A DNA stretch of 64,000 nt from positions 62,001 through 126,000 of the forward strand of contig CANHRG010000002.1 in the NCBI GenBank assembly GCA_947463785.1, read 5' to 3'. How positions within the stretch are numbered: the stretch's first letter is position 1; the number at the start of each line of letters is the position of its first letter. The translations under genes and the position numbers were made by a program. Origin of the DNA: Sphingobacteriaceae bacterium. GTDB lineage: Bacteria > Bacteroidota > Bacteroidia > Sphingobacteriales > Sphingobacteriaceae. Positions 25,856 through 32,872 of this stretch are shown here, one piece after another. The notes under the pieces are model-generated. The model had not been told where the DNA came from. It made no database searches and saw nothing but the letters and a program-made list of their open reading frames with translations.

Positions 25856-25872
25856 GTGTTTGTCTTGAGATA

Positions 25873-26400
25873 TTATTTTGCTAGGCTAGGAAAGCGCTGG
25901 CTGAGTAAACCAAATGCGCCAAAAAGCAAGGTTCCGTAAATCACATCACCAATCAACATATTCTTCAAGAAAGGTAGTCCGGCAATGTAAGATGCCAAAA
26001 CTCCAGTCAAATTGTGCGGATATAAACTTATAGGATAAAAGAAAGCAAAATTGGTAATCAAGAAGAAAGCTAAAGTTCCAATTATGCTACTTGCAGCTAA
26101 GTTGGAGATTGTTTGTTTGTTTCTTACCCAGTAACCACAAAATACCATCACCAGGAAGGCGCTGTACACTAAAATGTCAAAACCATTTCCGATAAATAAA
26201 TCAGAAATAGCCATGGCTGCGATTGGCATAATAAAAGCCAGTCTTTTATCGGTAAACTGAGCACCTGCAAAAACCGCTAGTGCGCCTACAGCTGTAAAAT
26301 TCCAAATATGTGGTATAAAAAGAGGTAGGGCACGTGTAGCTGCTGCAGCTAAAACCATCAGGCTTAAAACCCAAAATCGAGGTGTGGTTAAAATATTCAT
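25873..26400 (-). CDS. DUF6580-type integral membrane protein (possible vitamin transporter)
   Basis: A 175-residue protein with five or six membrane segments. The sequence IPHIWNFTAVGALAVFAGAQF and the repeated small-residue helices resemble the DUF6580 family, annotated as putative transport proteins with S-component-like topology. It is convergent with btuB, so it is not under the same riboswitch. Cobalamin or related vitamin transport is therefore only an inference from adjacency. It carries its own consensus promoter and is predicted to be leaderless. Confidence 0.75.
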   Translation of the reverse strand: MNILTTPRFWVLSLMVLAAAATRALPLFIPHIWNFTAVGALAVFAGAQFTDKRLAFIMPIAAMAISDLFIGNGFDILVYSAFLVMVFCGYWVRNKQTISNLAASSIIGTLAFFLITNFAFFYPISLYPHNLTGVLASYIAGLPFLKNMLIGDVIYGTLLFGAFGLLSQRFPSLAK

Positions 26401-26407
26401 TGTGTTT

Positions 26408-26437
26408 CAAAAATAAGATTTTTTTTGATCGGGCAAA
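26408..26437 (-). promoter_or_regulatory. Promoter of the DUF6580 gene
   Basis: On the minus strand TTTG (26437-26434), an 18-base spacer and TATTTTTG (26415-26408) end seven bases before the ATG at 26400. Confidence 0.75.
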
Positions 26438-26465
26438 ATTTTAATTCGTTTTAGACTCATTTAGG

Positions 26466-26714
26466 CTAGATTTCATGTCTGGCATAGCTTTCCTTGAAGT
26501 CTTGATCCATGGCATCAAAACGGGATATGGCCTTTGCAATAAACTCTTCATCCAGTAATTGGAAAACTCCATTTACACCATCTGTTACATCCATTTCGCT
26601 TACTTTATAGGTTTGTTCGTAGGCACCACGCTCCAATTTTACGATGAACTTTTGGTTCATAGAGAATATGGTGATTTTACAGTTTGGATGTGGTAATTCA
26701 GCAATTGCTCTCAT
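26466..26714 (-). CDS. Small hypothetical protein
   Basis: An 82-residue acidic soluble protein with a beta-rich first half (NCKITIFSMNQKFIVKLERGAYEQTYKVSE) and a helical C-terminus. No known motif. It starts six bases after the stop of the CrtA-like gene on the same strand, so the two are likely one transcript. Function unknown. Confidence 0.65.
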   Translation of the reverse strand: MRAIAELPHPNCKITIFSMNQKFIVKLERGAYEQTYKVSEMDVTDGVNGVFQLLDEEFIAKAISRFDAMDQDFKESYARHEI

Positions 26715-26720
26715 GTGTGC

Positions 26721-27473
26721 TTAATTTTCATGAAGTATATTCAGGTCAGCAAGGGGATTCTGACCCCGAATGCGTCCAATGGTTTTTACTAACCTAAATC
26801 GGGCAAAAAGCTCCTCACTGTACCAATTCTCTTTACGTGTTTTCCGAATTACTTCGCTATGTTCAGCAGAACGGTAGGCGAATGCTTTTACATCATCCAG
26901 GCTATTCCATATAGAGAAGGTGGCTTGCAAAACAAAGGGTGATTCTCCGATTCCGACAGAATAAATGTATCCGGGCGCTTGGGCCATAATTTGACTTACT
27001 GCCGGTACATTACGCCAAAAAGATCTCAATTTGTTAAATCGAATGCTGGCACGGGTTAATACAGCTACAGGTTCGGTAAAGTTTTCATCTTGTTTCGGAT
27101 TACCGAATGGCTCTTTCCCAGCCCATTTTCCATGACTGCTCAAAGGTTCCGAAAGAACAGTCCATTGCTCAAGAGCAAACCATTTCCACCATCTGCTTAT
27201 CAGGCTATGGGAATTAAATGATTGGAAGTCAGCTTCCGAATCCCAAACCGCCACTAAGCCCCATTGTTGCCAATCCGGATTTAAGTCGAAGGTGCCGTTT
27301 TTGCCACAGCCCATTAGTTTCCAAAACTTAATTTTAGGATTAAAAAATAAGGGAATACGGTGTAAAGCCATGGCTAATAGTGCCATAGGCGTTCCCCATT
27401 TTGAATACCTGATCAGCGTTAGTGAAACCAGCATGAGTTGAATTAGGATCCAAAAATACTCATGCGGGTTCAT
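26721..27473 (-). CDS. Spheroidene monooxygenase-like protein (CrtA family)
   Basis: A 250-residue protein. The first 35 residues contain a hydrophobic stretch that may anchor it. The body shows the family blocks WGLVAVWDSEADFQSF, VLTRASIRFNKLRSFWRNVPAVS and the strongly conserved GIGESPFVLQATFSIWNSLDDVKAFAYRS followed by HSEVIRKTRKENWYSEELFARF. CrtA proteins oxidise acyclic carotenoids; most Bacteroidota homologues have no proven carotenoid substrate and no carotenoid genes are nearby, so the activity is uncertain. Confidence 0.75.
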   Translation of the reverse strand: MNPHEYFWILIQLMLVSLTLIRYSKWGTPMALLAMALHRIPLFFNPKIKFWKLMGCGKNGTFDLNPDWQQWGLVAVWDSEADFQSFNSHSLISRWWKWFALEQWTVLSEPLSSHGKWAGKEPFGNPKQDENFTEPVAVLTRASIRFNKLRSFWRNVPAVSQIMAQAPGYIYSVGIGESPFVLQATFSIWNSLDDVKAFAYRSAEHSEVIRKTRKENWYSEELFARFRLVKTIGRIRGQNPLADLNILHEN

Positions 27474-27551
27474 TTCGGGCTAAAATTCTTTCCACAATGG
27501 CAGAATTAAGTCACAATTCAGAGATAAATCTGCAGAATTGCCGTAGCTTGT

Positions 27552-27559
27552 TATTTTTG
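27552..27559 (+). promoter_or_regulatory. -7 box of the GAF-domain gene
   Basis: TATTTTTG ends six bases before ATG 27566, predicting a leaderless mRNA. No convincing -33 element. Confidence 0.5.
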
Positions 27560-27565
27560 TGAACC

Positions 27566-28042
27566 ATGGCCGAAGATTTAAAAATTATACAAGCAGACAA
27601 GGCAAGTCAATACCAATCCTTGATACCGCAGATTGCTGCCTTGCTTTCGGGTGAAACCGATTTGGTTGCCAATCTGGCAAATATTGCCGCAGCACTTAAA
27701 GAGCAATTTGGCTTTTTTTGGGTTGGTTTTTATTTAGTAAAGGGCGATGAATTAGTTTTAGGCCCCTTCCAAGGCCCCGTTGCCTGTACCCGTATTGCCA
27801 AAGCCAAAGGAGTATGTGGTCAGGCCTGGGCACAGGCTAAAACACTTATTGTTCCTGATGTAGAAGAATTTCCGGGTCACATTGCGTGTAGTTCTTTGTC
27901 TAGATCAGAAATTGTGATACCTGTATATACGAATGGAGTGCTAATTGGGGTTTTAGATGTGGATAGTGAATTAGTCAACCACTTTGATGAAATCGATGCC
28001 AAATACCTCGAAGAGATAGTGGCTTTAATTCCTGTCGGATAA
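27566..28042 (+). CDS. GAF-domain free methionine-(R)-sulfoxide reductase
   Basis: A single GAF domain of 158 aa. The three cysteines of the fRMsr (YebR) family are present: C74 (PVACTRI), C84 (GVCGQAW) and C108 (HIACSSLSRSEIVIP). These reduce free methionine-R-sulfoxide in characterised members. The conserved FWVGFYLVKGDELVLGPFQG segment also fits. Cytoplasmic. It may be co-transcribed with the FKBP gene 28 bases downstream. Confidence 0.88.
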   Translation: MAEDLKIIQADKASQYQSLIPQIAALLSGETDLVANLANIAAALKEQFGFFWVGFYLVKGDELVLGPFQGPVACTRIAKAKGVCGQAWAQAKTLIVPDVEEFPGHIACSSLSRSEIVIPVYTNGVLIGVLDVDSELVNHFDEIDAKYLEEIVALIPVG

Positions 28043-28070
28043 ATTTATTTCAGTTTTAAAAATTAGAAAA

Positions 28071-28763
28071 ATGATTAGAAAAACACTTTTTACCCTCAGT
28101 TTAATCGGCCTATTTGCCCTAAATACAAAAGCACAAGTTGCGGATTCATTGAAAACTCCAATTAAGTCACAAGCCGATTCTGCTTGCTACGCTATGGGAA
28201 CAGCCATTGCACAAGATCTCAAATCGCGGATGGTTACCGATTTAAACTTCGATTTATTTGTGCAGGCCATGCAAGATGTATTTAAAGGTAAAAACTCGGC
28301 TATTGATTTAATGCAGGGACAAAAAGCCATTATGGCTTATTTTGCTACTATGAAGGCGAAAGCCTCTGAGCCCTTAATAGCCGAAGCCAAGCGTTTTTTG
28401 GACGAAAATAAAAAGAAAAAAGGTGTAATTACCACTGTATCTGGTTTACAGTATGAAATTGTAAAAGCCGTTAAGGGTGCAGCTCAGCCAAAAGCTACCG
28501 ACGATGTAACTGTTCACTATCGGGGTACATTAACCAATGGATATCAGTTTGACACTTCCTACGATCGTAAAGAACCTCTTAAAATAACCTTAAATAAAGT
28601 GATTAAGGGTTGGACAGAAGGCGTTCAATTAATGACTCTTGGTTCAACCTACCGTTTTTACATTCCTTATCAGTTAGGCTATGGAGAAAACGGTGCCGGT
28701 CAGGACATTCCGCCGTACAGCGTTCTGATTTTTGATATAGAATTGATTAAAATTGGTAATTAA
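28071..28763 (+). CDS. FKBP-type peptidyl-prolyl cis-trans isomerase
   Basis: Periplasmic folding helper of 230 aa. A signal peptide ends near residue 22 (NTKAQ). A helical dimerisation domain like FkpA/Mip occupies about 25-115. The C-terminal FKBP domain (about 120-228) includes VTVHYRGTLTNGYQFDTSYDR, VIKGWTEGVQLM and YGENGAGQDIPPYSVLIFDIELI. Length and domain order match the FklB/FkpA group. The next gene starts four bases after its stop. Confidence 0.92.
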   Translation: MIRKTLFTLSLIGLFALNTKAQVADSLKTPIKSQADSACYAMGTAIAQDLKSRMVTDLNFDLFVQAMQDVFKGKNSAIDLMQGQKAIMAYFATMKAKASEPLIAEAKRFLDENKKKKGVITTVSGLQYEIVKAVKGAAQPKATDDVTVHYRGTLTNGYQFDTSYDRKEPLKITLNKVIKGWTEGVQLMTLGSTYRFYIPYQLGYGENGAGQDIPPYSVLIFDIELIKIGN

Positions 28764-28767
28764 CAGT

Positions 28768-30054
28768 ATGAATTTCGATACCAGCCTTGCTTTCGCCAGA
28801 GCATTAGATGCACAAGATCCCTTACAATCTTTTCGCAGTAGATTTTTGATTCCCAAACATCAGGGGCAGGAGATTGTGTATTTGTGCGGTAACTCTTTGG
28901 GATTGCAGCCAAAACAGGCTAAAGATTTCCTGCAACAGCAATTGAACCAATGGGAAAACTTAGCCGTAGAGGGCTGGTTCGAAGGAGATACGCCCTGGAT
29001 GACGTACCACAAGGAACTTCAAAGCTTATTAGCACCCATAGTTGGCGCAAAGCCTGAAGAAGTGATCCCGATGAATAACCTAACGGTAAATCTGCACCTG
29101 ATGATGGTCAGTTTTTATCGCCCAAAGGGAAAAAGAATAAAAGTATTGATGGAAGGTGGAGCGTTTCCGTCTGACCAATATGCCGTTGAAAGTCATTTGC
29201 GCTTTCATGGAATCGATCCAGATAAAGCAATTATCGAGATTTTTCCTCGTGAAGGAGAAGAAACCTTACGAACTGAAGATATTGTAAAAACCATCAAAGA
29301 GCAGGGTGACGAATTGGCTTTGATTTTATTTGGAGGTATTAATTACTATACCGGACAGTTATTTGATCTTAACACCATTACGAAAGCAGGGCACGAAGTA
29401 GCGGCCTACGTGGGTTTTGACCTGGCACATGCTGCTGGAAACGTGGTGCTTAACTTACACGACAATAATGTAGATTTTGCCTGTTGGTGCTCTTACAAAT
29501 ACATGAATAGTAGTCCGGGAGGAATTAGTGGTGTATTTATTCATGAAAAGCATTTCAACGATGCCAGTTTAAATCGTTTTGCCGGTTGGTGGGGATATCA
29601 AGAAACTACGCGTTTTCAAATGACCAAAGGTTTTGTACCCGAGAAGGGTGCGGAAGGTTGGCAGTTAAGTTGTAGTCCGGTAATGATGATGGCTCTACAC
29701 AAAGCTTCCTTAAAACTATTTGAAGAAGCGGGTGGAATTGCGGTTTTGCGTGCCAAAAGTGAAAAGCTTACGGCTTACCTCGAAAACTGGATTAATCAGG
29801 TTAATGACGAACTCGGAGAGCAACTCTTTCGTATCATAACTCCTTCGGATTCAGCTTCGCGTGGGTGTCAATTGTCTTTAATTGCTAAACGAAACGGGAA
29901 GCAAATTTTTGACGAATTGGTTAAACGTCGAATTGTAGGCGATTGGCGTGAGCCGAATGTGATTCGGATAAGTCCTGTGCCTCTGTACAATTCTTTTGAA
30001 GATATATTCCGTTTCGGAACGGAACTTGCTGATAGTTGTCGTAAACTCAACTAA
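28768..30054 (+). CDS. kynU: Kynureninase
   Basis: PLP enzyme cleaving kynurenine to anthranilate and alanine (or 3-hydroxykynurenine to 3-hydroxyanthranilate). The PLP lysine lies in CWCSYKYMNSSPGG. Other family blocks are YLCGNSLGLQPKQA near the N-terminus, NNLTVNLHLMM and FAGWWGYQ. ATG 28768 (428 aa) is chosen; an earlier TTG would overlap the FKBP gene. No other kynurenine-pathway gene is visible here. It is followed closely by a TspO-like gene and a deacetylase-fold gene. Confidence 0.93.
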   Translation: MNFDTSLAFARALDAQDPLQSFRSRFLIPKHQGQEIVYLCGNSLGLQPKQAKDFLQQQLNQWENLAVEGWFEGDTPWMTYHKELQSLLAPIVGAKPEEVIPMNNLTVNLHLMMVSFYRPKGKRIKVLMEGGAFPSDQYAVESHLRFHGIDPDKAIIEIFPREGEETLRTEDIVKTIKEQGDELALILFGGINYYTGQLFDLNTITKAGHEVAAYVGFDLAHAAGNVVLNLHDNNVDFACWCSYKYMNSSPGGISGVFIHEKHFNDASLNRFAGWWGYQETTRFQMTKGFVPEKGAEGWQLSCSPVMMMALHKASLKLFEEAGGIAVLRAKSEKLTAYLENWINQVNDELGEQLFRIITPSDSASRGCQLSLIAKRNGKQIFDELVKRRIVGDWREPNVIRISPVPLYNSFEDIFRFGTELADSCRKLN

Positions 30055-30062
30055 TAGACATC

Positions 30063-30875
30063 ATGATGAAAAAAATCCGCACCTGGTCAATACTCAATGC
30101 TTGTGCTTTCCTAGTGGCTTTTGTGGTGGCTAACCTCAGTCAGTGGGGAATTATGGGCTTAAAAAATACCATGGCTACCGTTTCAGCCAAATACGAAAGC
30201 GTTTTTACACCTGCGGGTATCACTTTTGCGATTTGGGGCATCATTTACATCTCACTTTTTGGGTTTTGCATTTACCATATTTTTCAGGCTTACACGCAAC
30301 ATGCTGATCAACGAGTAAATCAAGATGTTAAAAAAATAGGCTGGCTGTTCGTAACCAATAACCTGGCAACAACCGCGTGGGTATTTGCCTGGCTTAGCGA
30401 ATACCTGTTTATCTCAACTGTATTGATTTATGTACAACTGATCAGTTTATTGTTAATTCACATTCGTTTAGATCTGTATAATCCCAGAAGGGCTCTGCTG
30501 GGTAAGGCTTTTAGTCAATTTCCATTAAGTATTTATTTTTCATGGATTTGTATTGCCACCATAGCCAATACCAGTGCCTACTTGGTTTCCATACATTGGG
30601 ATGGTTGGGGAATTGAAGCCCATTATTGGGCGATTGTGATGATTGGTATAGCTGCATTGCTTACGCTATTCATGAATTTTGTCAAGAAGAACGTAGCATT
30701 CTCACTCGTGGTGCTTTGGGCTCTTTATGGCATTATTCTTAAACGCCAGGCAGCTGGAACAGAGGCAGATCAGCAGGTAATTCTGGCGGCATGGTCAGCC
30801 TTCACGCTGATTGGGATTTCAGCCGGTGTACAATTTCTCAAAAATACCACACTTGCTAAGCCGAAACTCCATTAA
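30063..30875 (+). CDS. Tryptophan-rich TspO/MBR-like membrane protein
   Basis: A 270-residue integral membrane protein with about eight hydrophobic segments and many tryptophans. The segment TPAGITFAIWGIIYISLFGF resembles the first helices of TspO/MBR-related proteins, though the protein is larger than bacterial TspO (about 160 aa). The ligand, possibly a porphyrin or other hydrophobic compound, is unknown. It starts eight bases after kynU and 15 bases ahead of the next gene, so it is in the same operon. Confidence 0.7.
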   Translation: MMKKIRTWSILNACAFLVAFVVANLSQWGIMGLKNTMATVSAKYESVFTPAGITFAIWGIIYISLFGFCIYHIFQAYTQHADQRVNQDVKKIGWLFVTNNLATTAWVFAWLSEYLFISTVLIYVQLISLLLIHIRLDLYNPRRALLGKAFSQFPLSIYFSWICIATIANTSAYLVSIHWDGWGIEAHYWAIVMIGIAALLTLFMNFVKKNVAFSLVVLWALYGIILKRQAAGTEADQQVILAAWSAFTLIGISAGVQFLKNTTLAKPKLH

Positions 30876-30889
30876 TACCTTTCAGATAC

Positions 30890-31792
30890 GTGTTTTACAT
30901 TGCTTACGATCCTATTTATGCGCATCCTTTGCCAGAAGGGCATCGTTTCCCGATGTTGAAATACGAATTAATACCCGAGCAATTACTTCATGAAGGATTA
31001 ATCAGTTTGGAGAATTTACACGCACCGGCCATTTTGGAAGATGAAGTAATCCTCTGGACTCACGAACACGATTATTACTACCGACTTAAAAGCCTAAGCT
31101 TGACTCCTCAGGAAGCACGTAGAATTGGCTTTCCGTTATCTGAGCAATTGGTTGAACGCGAACTTAGAATTGCTCAAGGAACCATTGATGGCTGTATGTA
31201 CGCCCTAAATTACGGACTTGCTTTTAATGTAGCCGGAGGTACGCATCACGCCGGTACCAATTGGGGCGAAGGTTTTTGTATGCTGAACGATCAGGCTATT
31301 GCTGCCAATTATTTACTAAAAAAAGGGTATGCTCAAAAAATTCTCATCATTGATCTAGATGTACATCAGGGAAATGGCACTGCTCAGATTTTTGCACACC
31401 AGCCTAATGTGTTTACGTGCTCCATTCATGGAGAGAAAAATTTCCCCTTTAGAAAAGAACAGTCGGATTTAGACATTGGTTTAGACGATGGAGTAGGTGA
31501 TGAAGAATACTTAATAACCATCAGCTATCACCTTAATTTAATTTTTGAACAGTTTAGGCCTGATTTTGTGTTCTATTTATCCGGTGTGGATATTTTGGAA
31601 ACAGACAAATTAGGTAAACTAGCTGTTTCTAAACAAGCTTGTAAGCAAAGAGACCGAATTGTTTTCGAATACTGCAAAAATGAAGGTATTCCCGTGCAGG
31701 TAAGTATGGGAGGGGGTTATTCTCCTCAAATTAAAGATATTGTTGAAGCCCATTGCAACACCTTTCGGGTTGCAATGGAACTTTATTCTTAA
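30890..31792 (+). CDS. Histone deacetylase-fold zinc hydrolase
   Basis: A 300-aa arginase/deacetylase-fold enzyme. The paired histidines are in GTHHAGTNWGEGFCMLND and the zinc ligands in DLDVHQGNGT (Asp, His). A further Asp lies in YLSGVDILETDKLGKL. Bacterial homologues deacetylate acetoin-utilisation proteins, polyamines or small acylated amines; the substrate here is not known. The start is GTG 30890, giving the family-like MFYIAYDPIYAHPLPEGHRFPM. It converges on the hydroxyacyl-CoA dehydrogenase with a four-base stop overlap. Confidence 0.88.
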   Translation: MFYIAYDPIYAHPLPEGHRFPMLKYELIPEQLLHEGLISLENLHAPAILEDEVILWTHEHDYYYRLKSLSLTPQEARRIGFPLSEQLVERELRIAQGTIDGCMYALNYGLAFNVAGGTHHAGTNWGEGFCMLNDQAIAANYLLKKGYAQKILIIDLDVHQGNGTAQIFAHQPNVFTCSIHGEKNFPFRKEQSDLDIGLDDGVGDEEYLITISYHLNLIFEQFRPDFVFYLSGVDILETDKLGKLAVSKQACKQRDRIVFEYCKNEGIPVQVSMGGGYSPQIKDIVEAHCNTFRVAMELYS

Positions 31793-32676
31793 GCAAACTT
31801 AGGTGCTACAACTAAATCTTTGCTTCCTGGCGTATAAGTATAGAAACCGCTACCGCTTTTAACTCCTTTTTCGCCAGCGGTTACCATGTTTACTAATAAC
31901 GGACAAGGCGCATATTTTGGATTCCCGAAACCTTGGTGTAGCACTTCCAATATCGCCAAACAAACGTCTAAGCCAATAAAATCAGCTAATTGTAATGGGC
32001 CCATTGGGTGAGCCATTCCTAATTTCATTACCGTATCAATCTCATGTACTCCAGCTACACCCTCATATAAGGTATAGATCGCTTCATTAATCATGGGCAT
32101 TAGGATACGGTTGGCTACAAATCCAGGATAATCGTTTACTTCAACCGGGATTTTATGTAGTTTTTGAGCTAAATCCATGATGCTGGCCGTTACGGCATCG
32201 CTTGTAGCATAGCCTCTAATTACTTCAACCAATTTCATAACCGGAACCGGATTCATGAAGTGCATGCCAATTACTTGGTTGGGGCGTTTGGTTACCGAAG
32301 CTATTTTGGTAATAGAAATAGAAGAAGTGTTGGATGCAAGAATGGTTTCCGGCTTGCATAGCTGATCCAAATCTCGAAATATCTTCAGTTTTAAATCTAT
32401 GTTCTCTGTGGCAGCTTCTACCACTAAATCGGCATTTTGAACGCCCTTTTGCAGATCGGTGTAACTGTTTATATTGCTTAGCGTTTCGTTTTTCTGCGCT
32501 TCAGTTAGGCTGCCTTTGGTTACTTGTCTATCTAGGTTTTTAGAAATGGTTTGAATGCCACGCTCTAAAGCTGCCTCCGAAACATCAATTAAATTAACTG
32601 AAAAGCCAAATTGTGCGAACGTATGGGCAATGCCATTACCCATGGTACCCGAGCCAATAACTGCAATATTTTTCAT
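31789..32676 (-). CDS. 3-hydroxyacyl-CoA (3-hydroxybutyryl-CoA) dehydrogenase
   Basis: NAD-dependent enzyme interconverting 3-hydroxyacyl-CoA and 3-ketoacyl-CoA. The Rossmann motif GSGTMGNGIA is at residues 8-17. The catalytic region GMHFMNPVPVMKLVEVIRG and the dimer-domain segment NDYPGFVANRILMPMINEA are present. The single-domain length of 295 aa is that of short HBDs rather than multifunctional FadB. It has a well-formed promoter and is divergent from the SusC operon. Confidence 0.93.
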   Translation of the reverse strand: MKNIAVIGSGTMGNGIAHTFAQFGFSVNLIDVSEAALERGIQTISKNLDRQVTKGSLTEAQKNETLSNINSYTDLQKGVQNADLVVEAATENIDLKLKIFRDLDQLCKPETILASNTSSISITKIASVTKRPNQVIGMHFMNPVPVMKLVEVIRGYATSDAVTASIMDLAQKLHKIPVEVNDYPGFVANRILMPMINEAIYTLYEGVAGVHEIDTVMKLGMAHPMGPLQLADFIGLDVCLAILEVLHQGFGNPKYAPCPLLVNMVTAGEKGVKSGSGFYTYTPGSKDLVVAPKFA

Positions 32677-32711
32677 TTCTGTATGTGATTTACGTTAGAA
32701 AAAATGATTCG

Positions 32712-32739
32712 CAAAGATAGTACTAATATCTCATGGCAA
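32712..32739 (-). promoter_or_regulatory. Promoter of the hydroxyacyl-CoA dehydrogenase gene
   Basis: On the minus strand TTG (32739-32737), a 17-base spacer and TATCTTTG (32719-32712). The start codon is 36 bases downstream. Confidence 0.7.
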
Positions 32740-32781
32740 TTGTGTATAGAAAACTTGTTGAAAAAAAAGTATGTGCAAACA

Positions 32782-32810
32782 TTGACTTTGTCTAAAAACT
32801 TGTAAATTGC
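32782..32810 (+). promoter_or_regulatory. Promoter of the SusC/SusD operon
   Basis: TTG at 32782-32784, an 18-base spacer and TAAATTGC at 32803-32810 (one T short of TAnnTTTG). A perfect inverted repeat lies immediately downstream. Confidence 0.5.
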
Positions 32811-32812
32811 AG

Positions 32813-32836
32813 TTTCAATATCAATCGATATTGAAA
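32813..32836. promoter_or_regulatory. Perfect inverted repeat upstream of susC
   Basis: TTTCAATATC (32813-32822) and GATATTGAAA (32827-32836) are exact reverse complements separated by AATC. They fall at the expected transcription start, so they could be a regulator operator or a 5' mRNA hairpin. No T run follows. Confidence 0.65.
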
Positions 32837-32872
32837 TAATTATTAATCATTTATTAACCAAAACACAATCAA

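Noticed and set aside
28753-28767. Upstream TTG start for kynureninase
   Set aside because: It would overlap the FKBP gene by 11 bases; a proper ATG follows at 28768.
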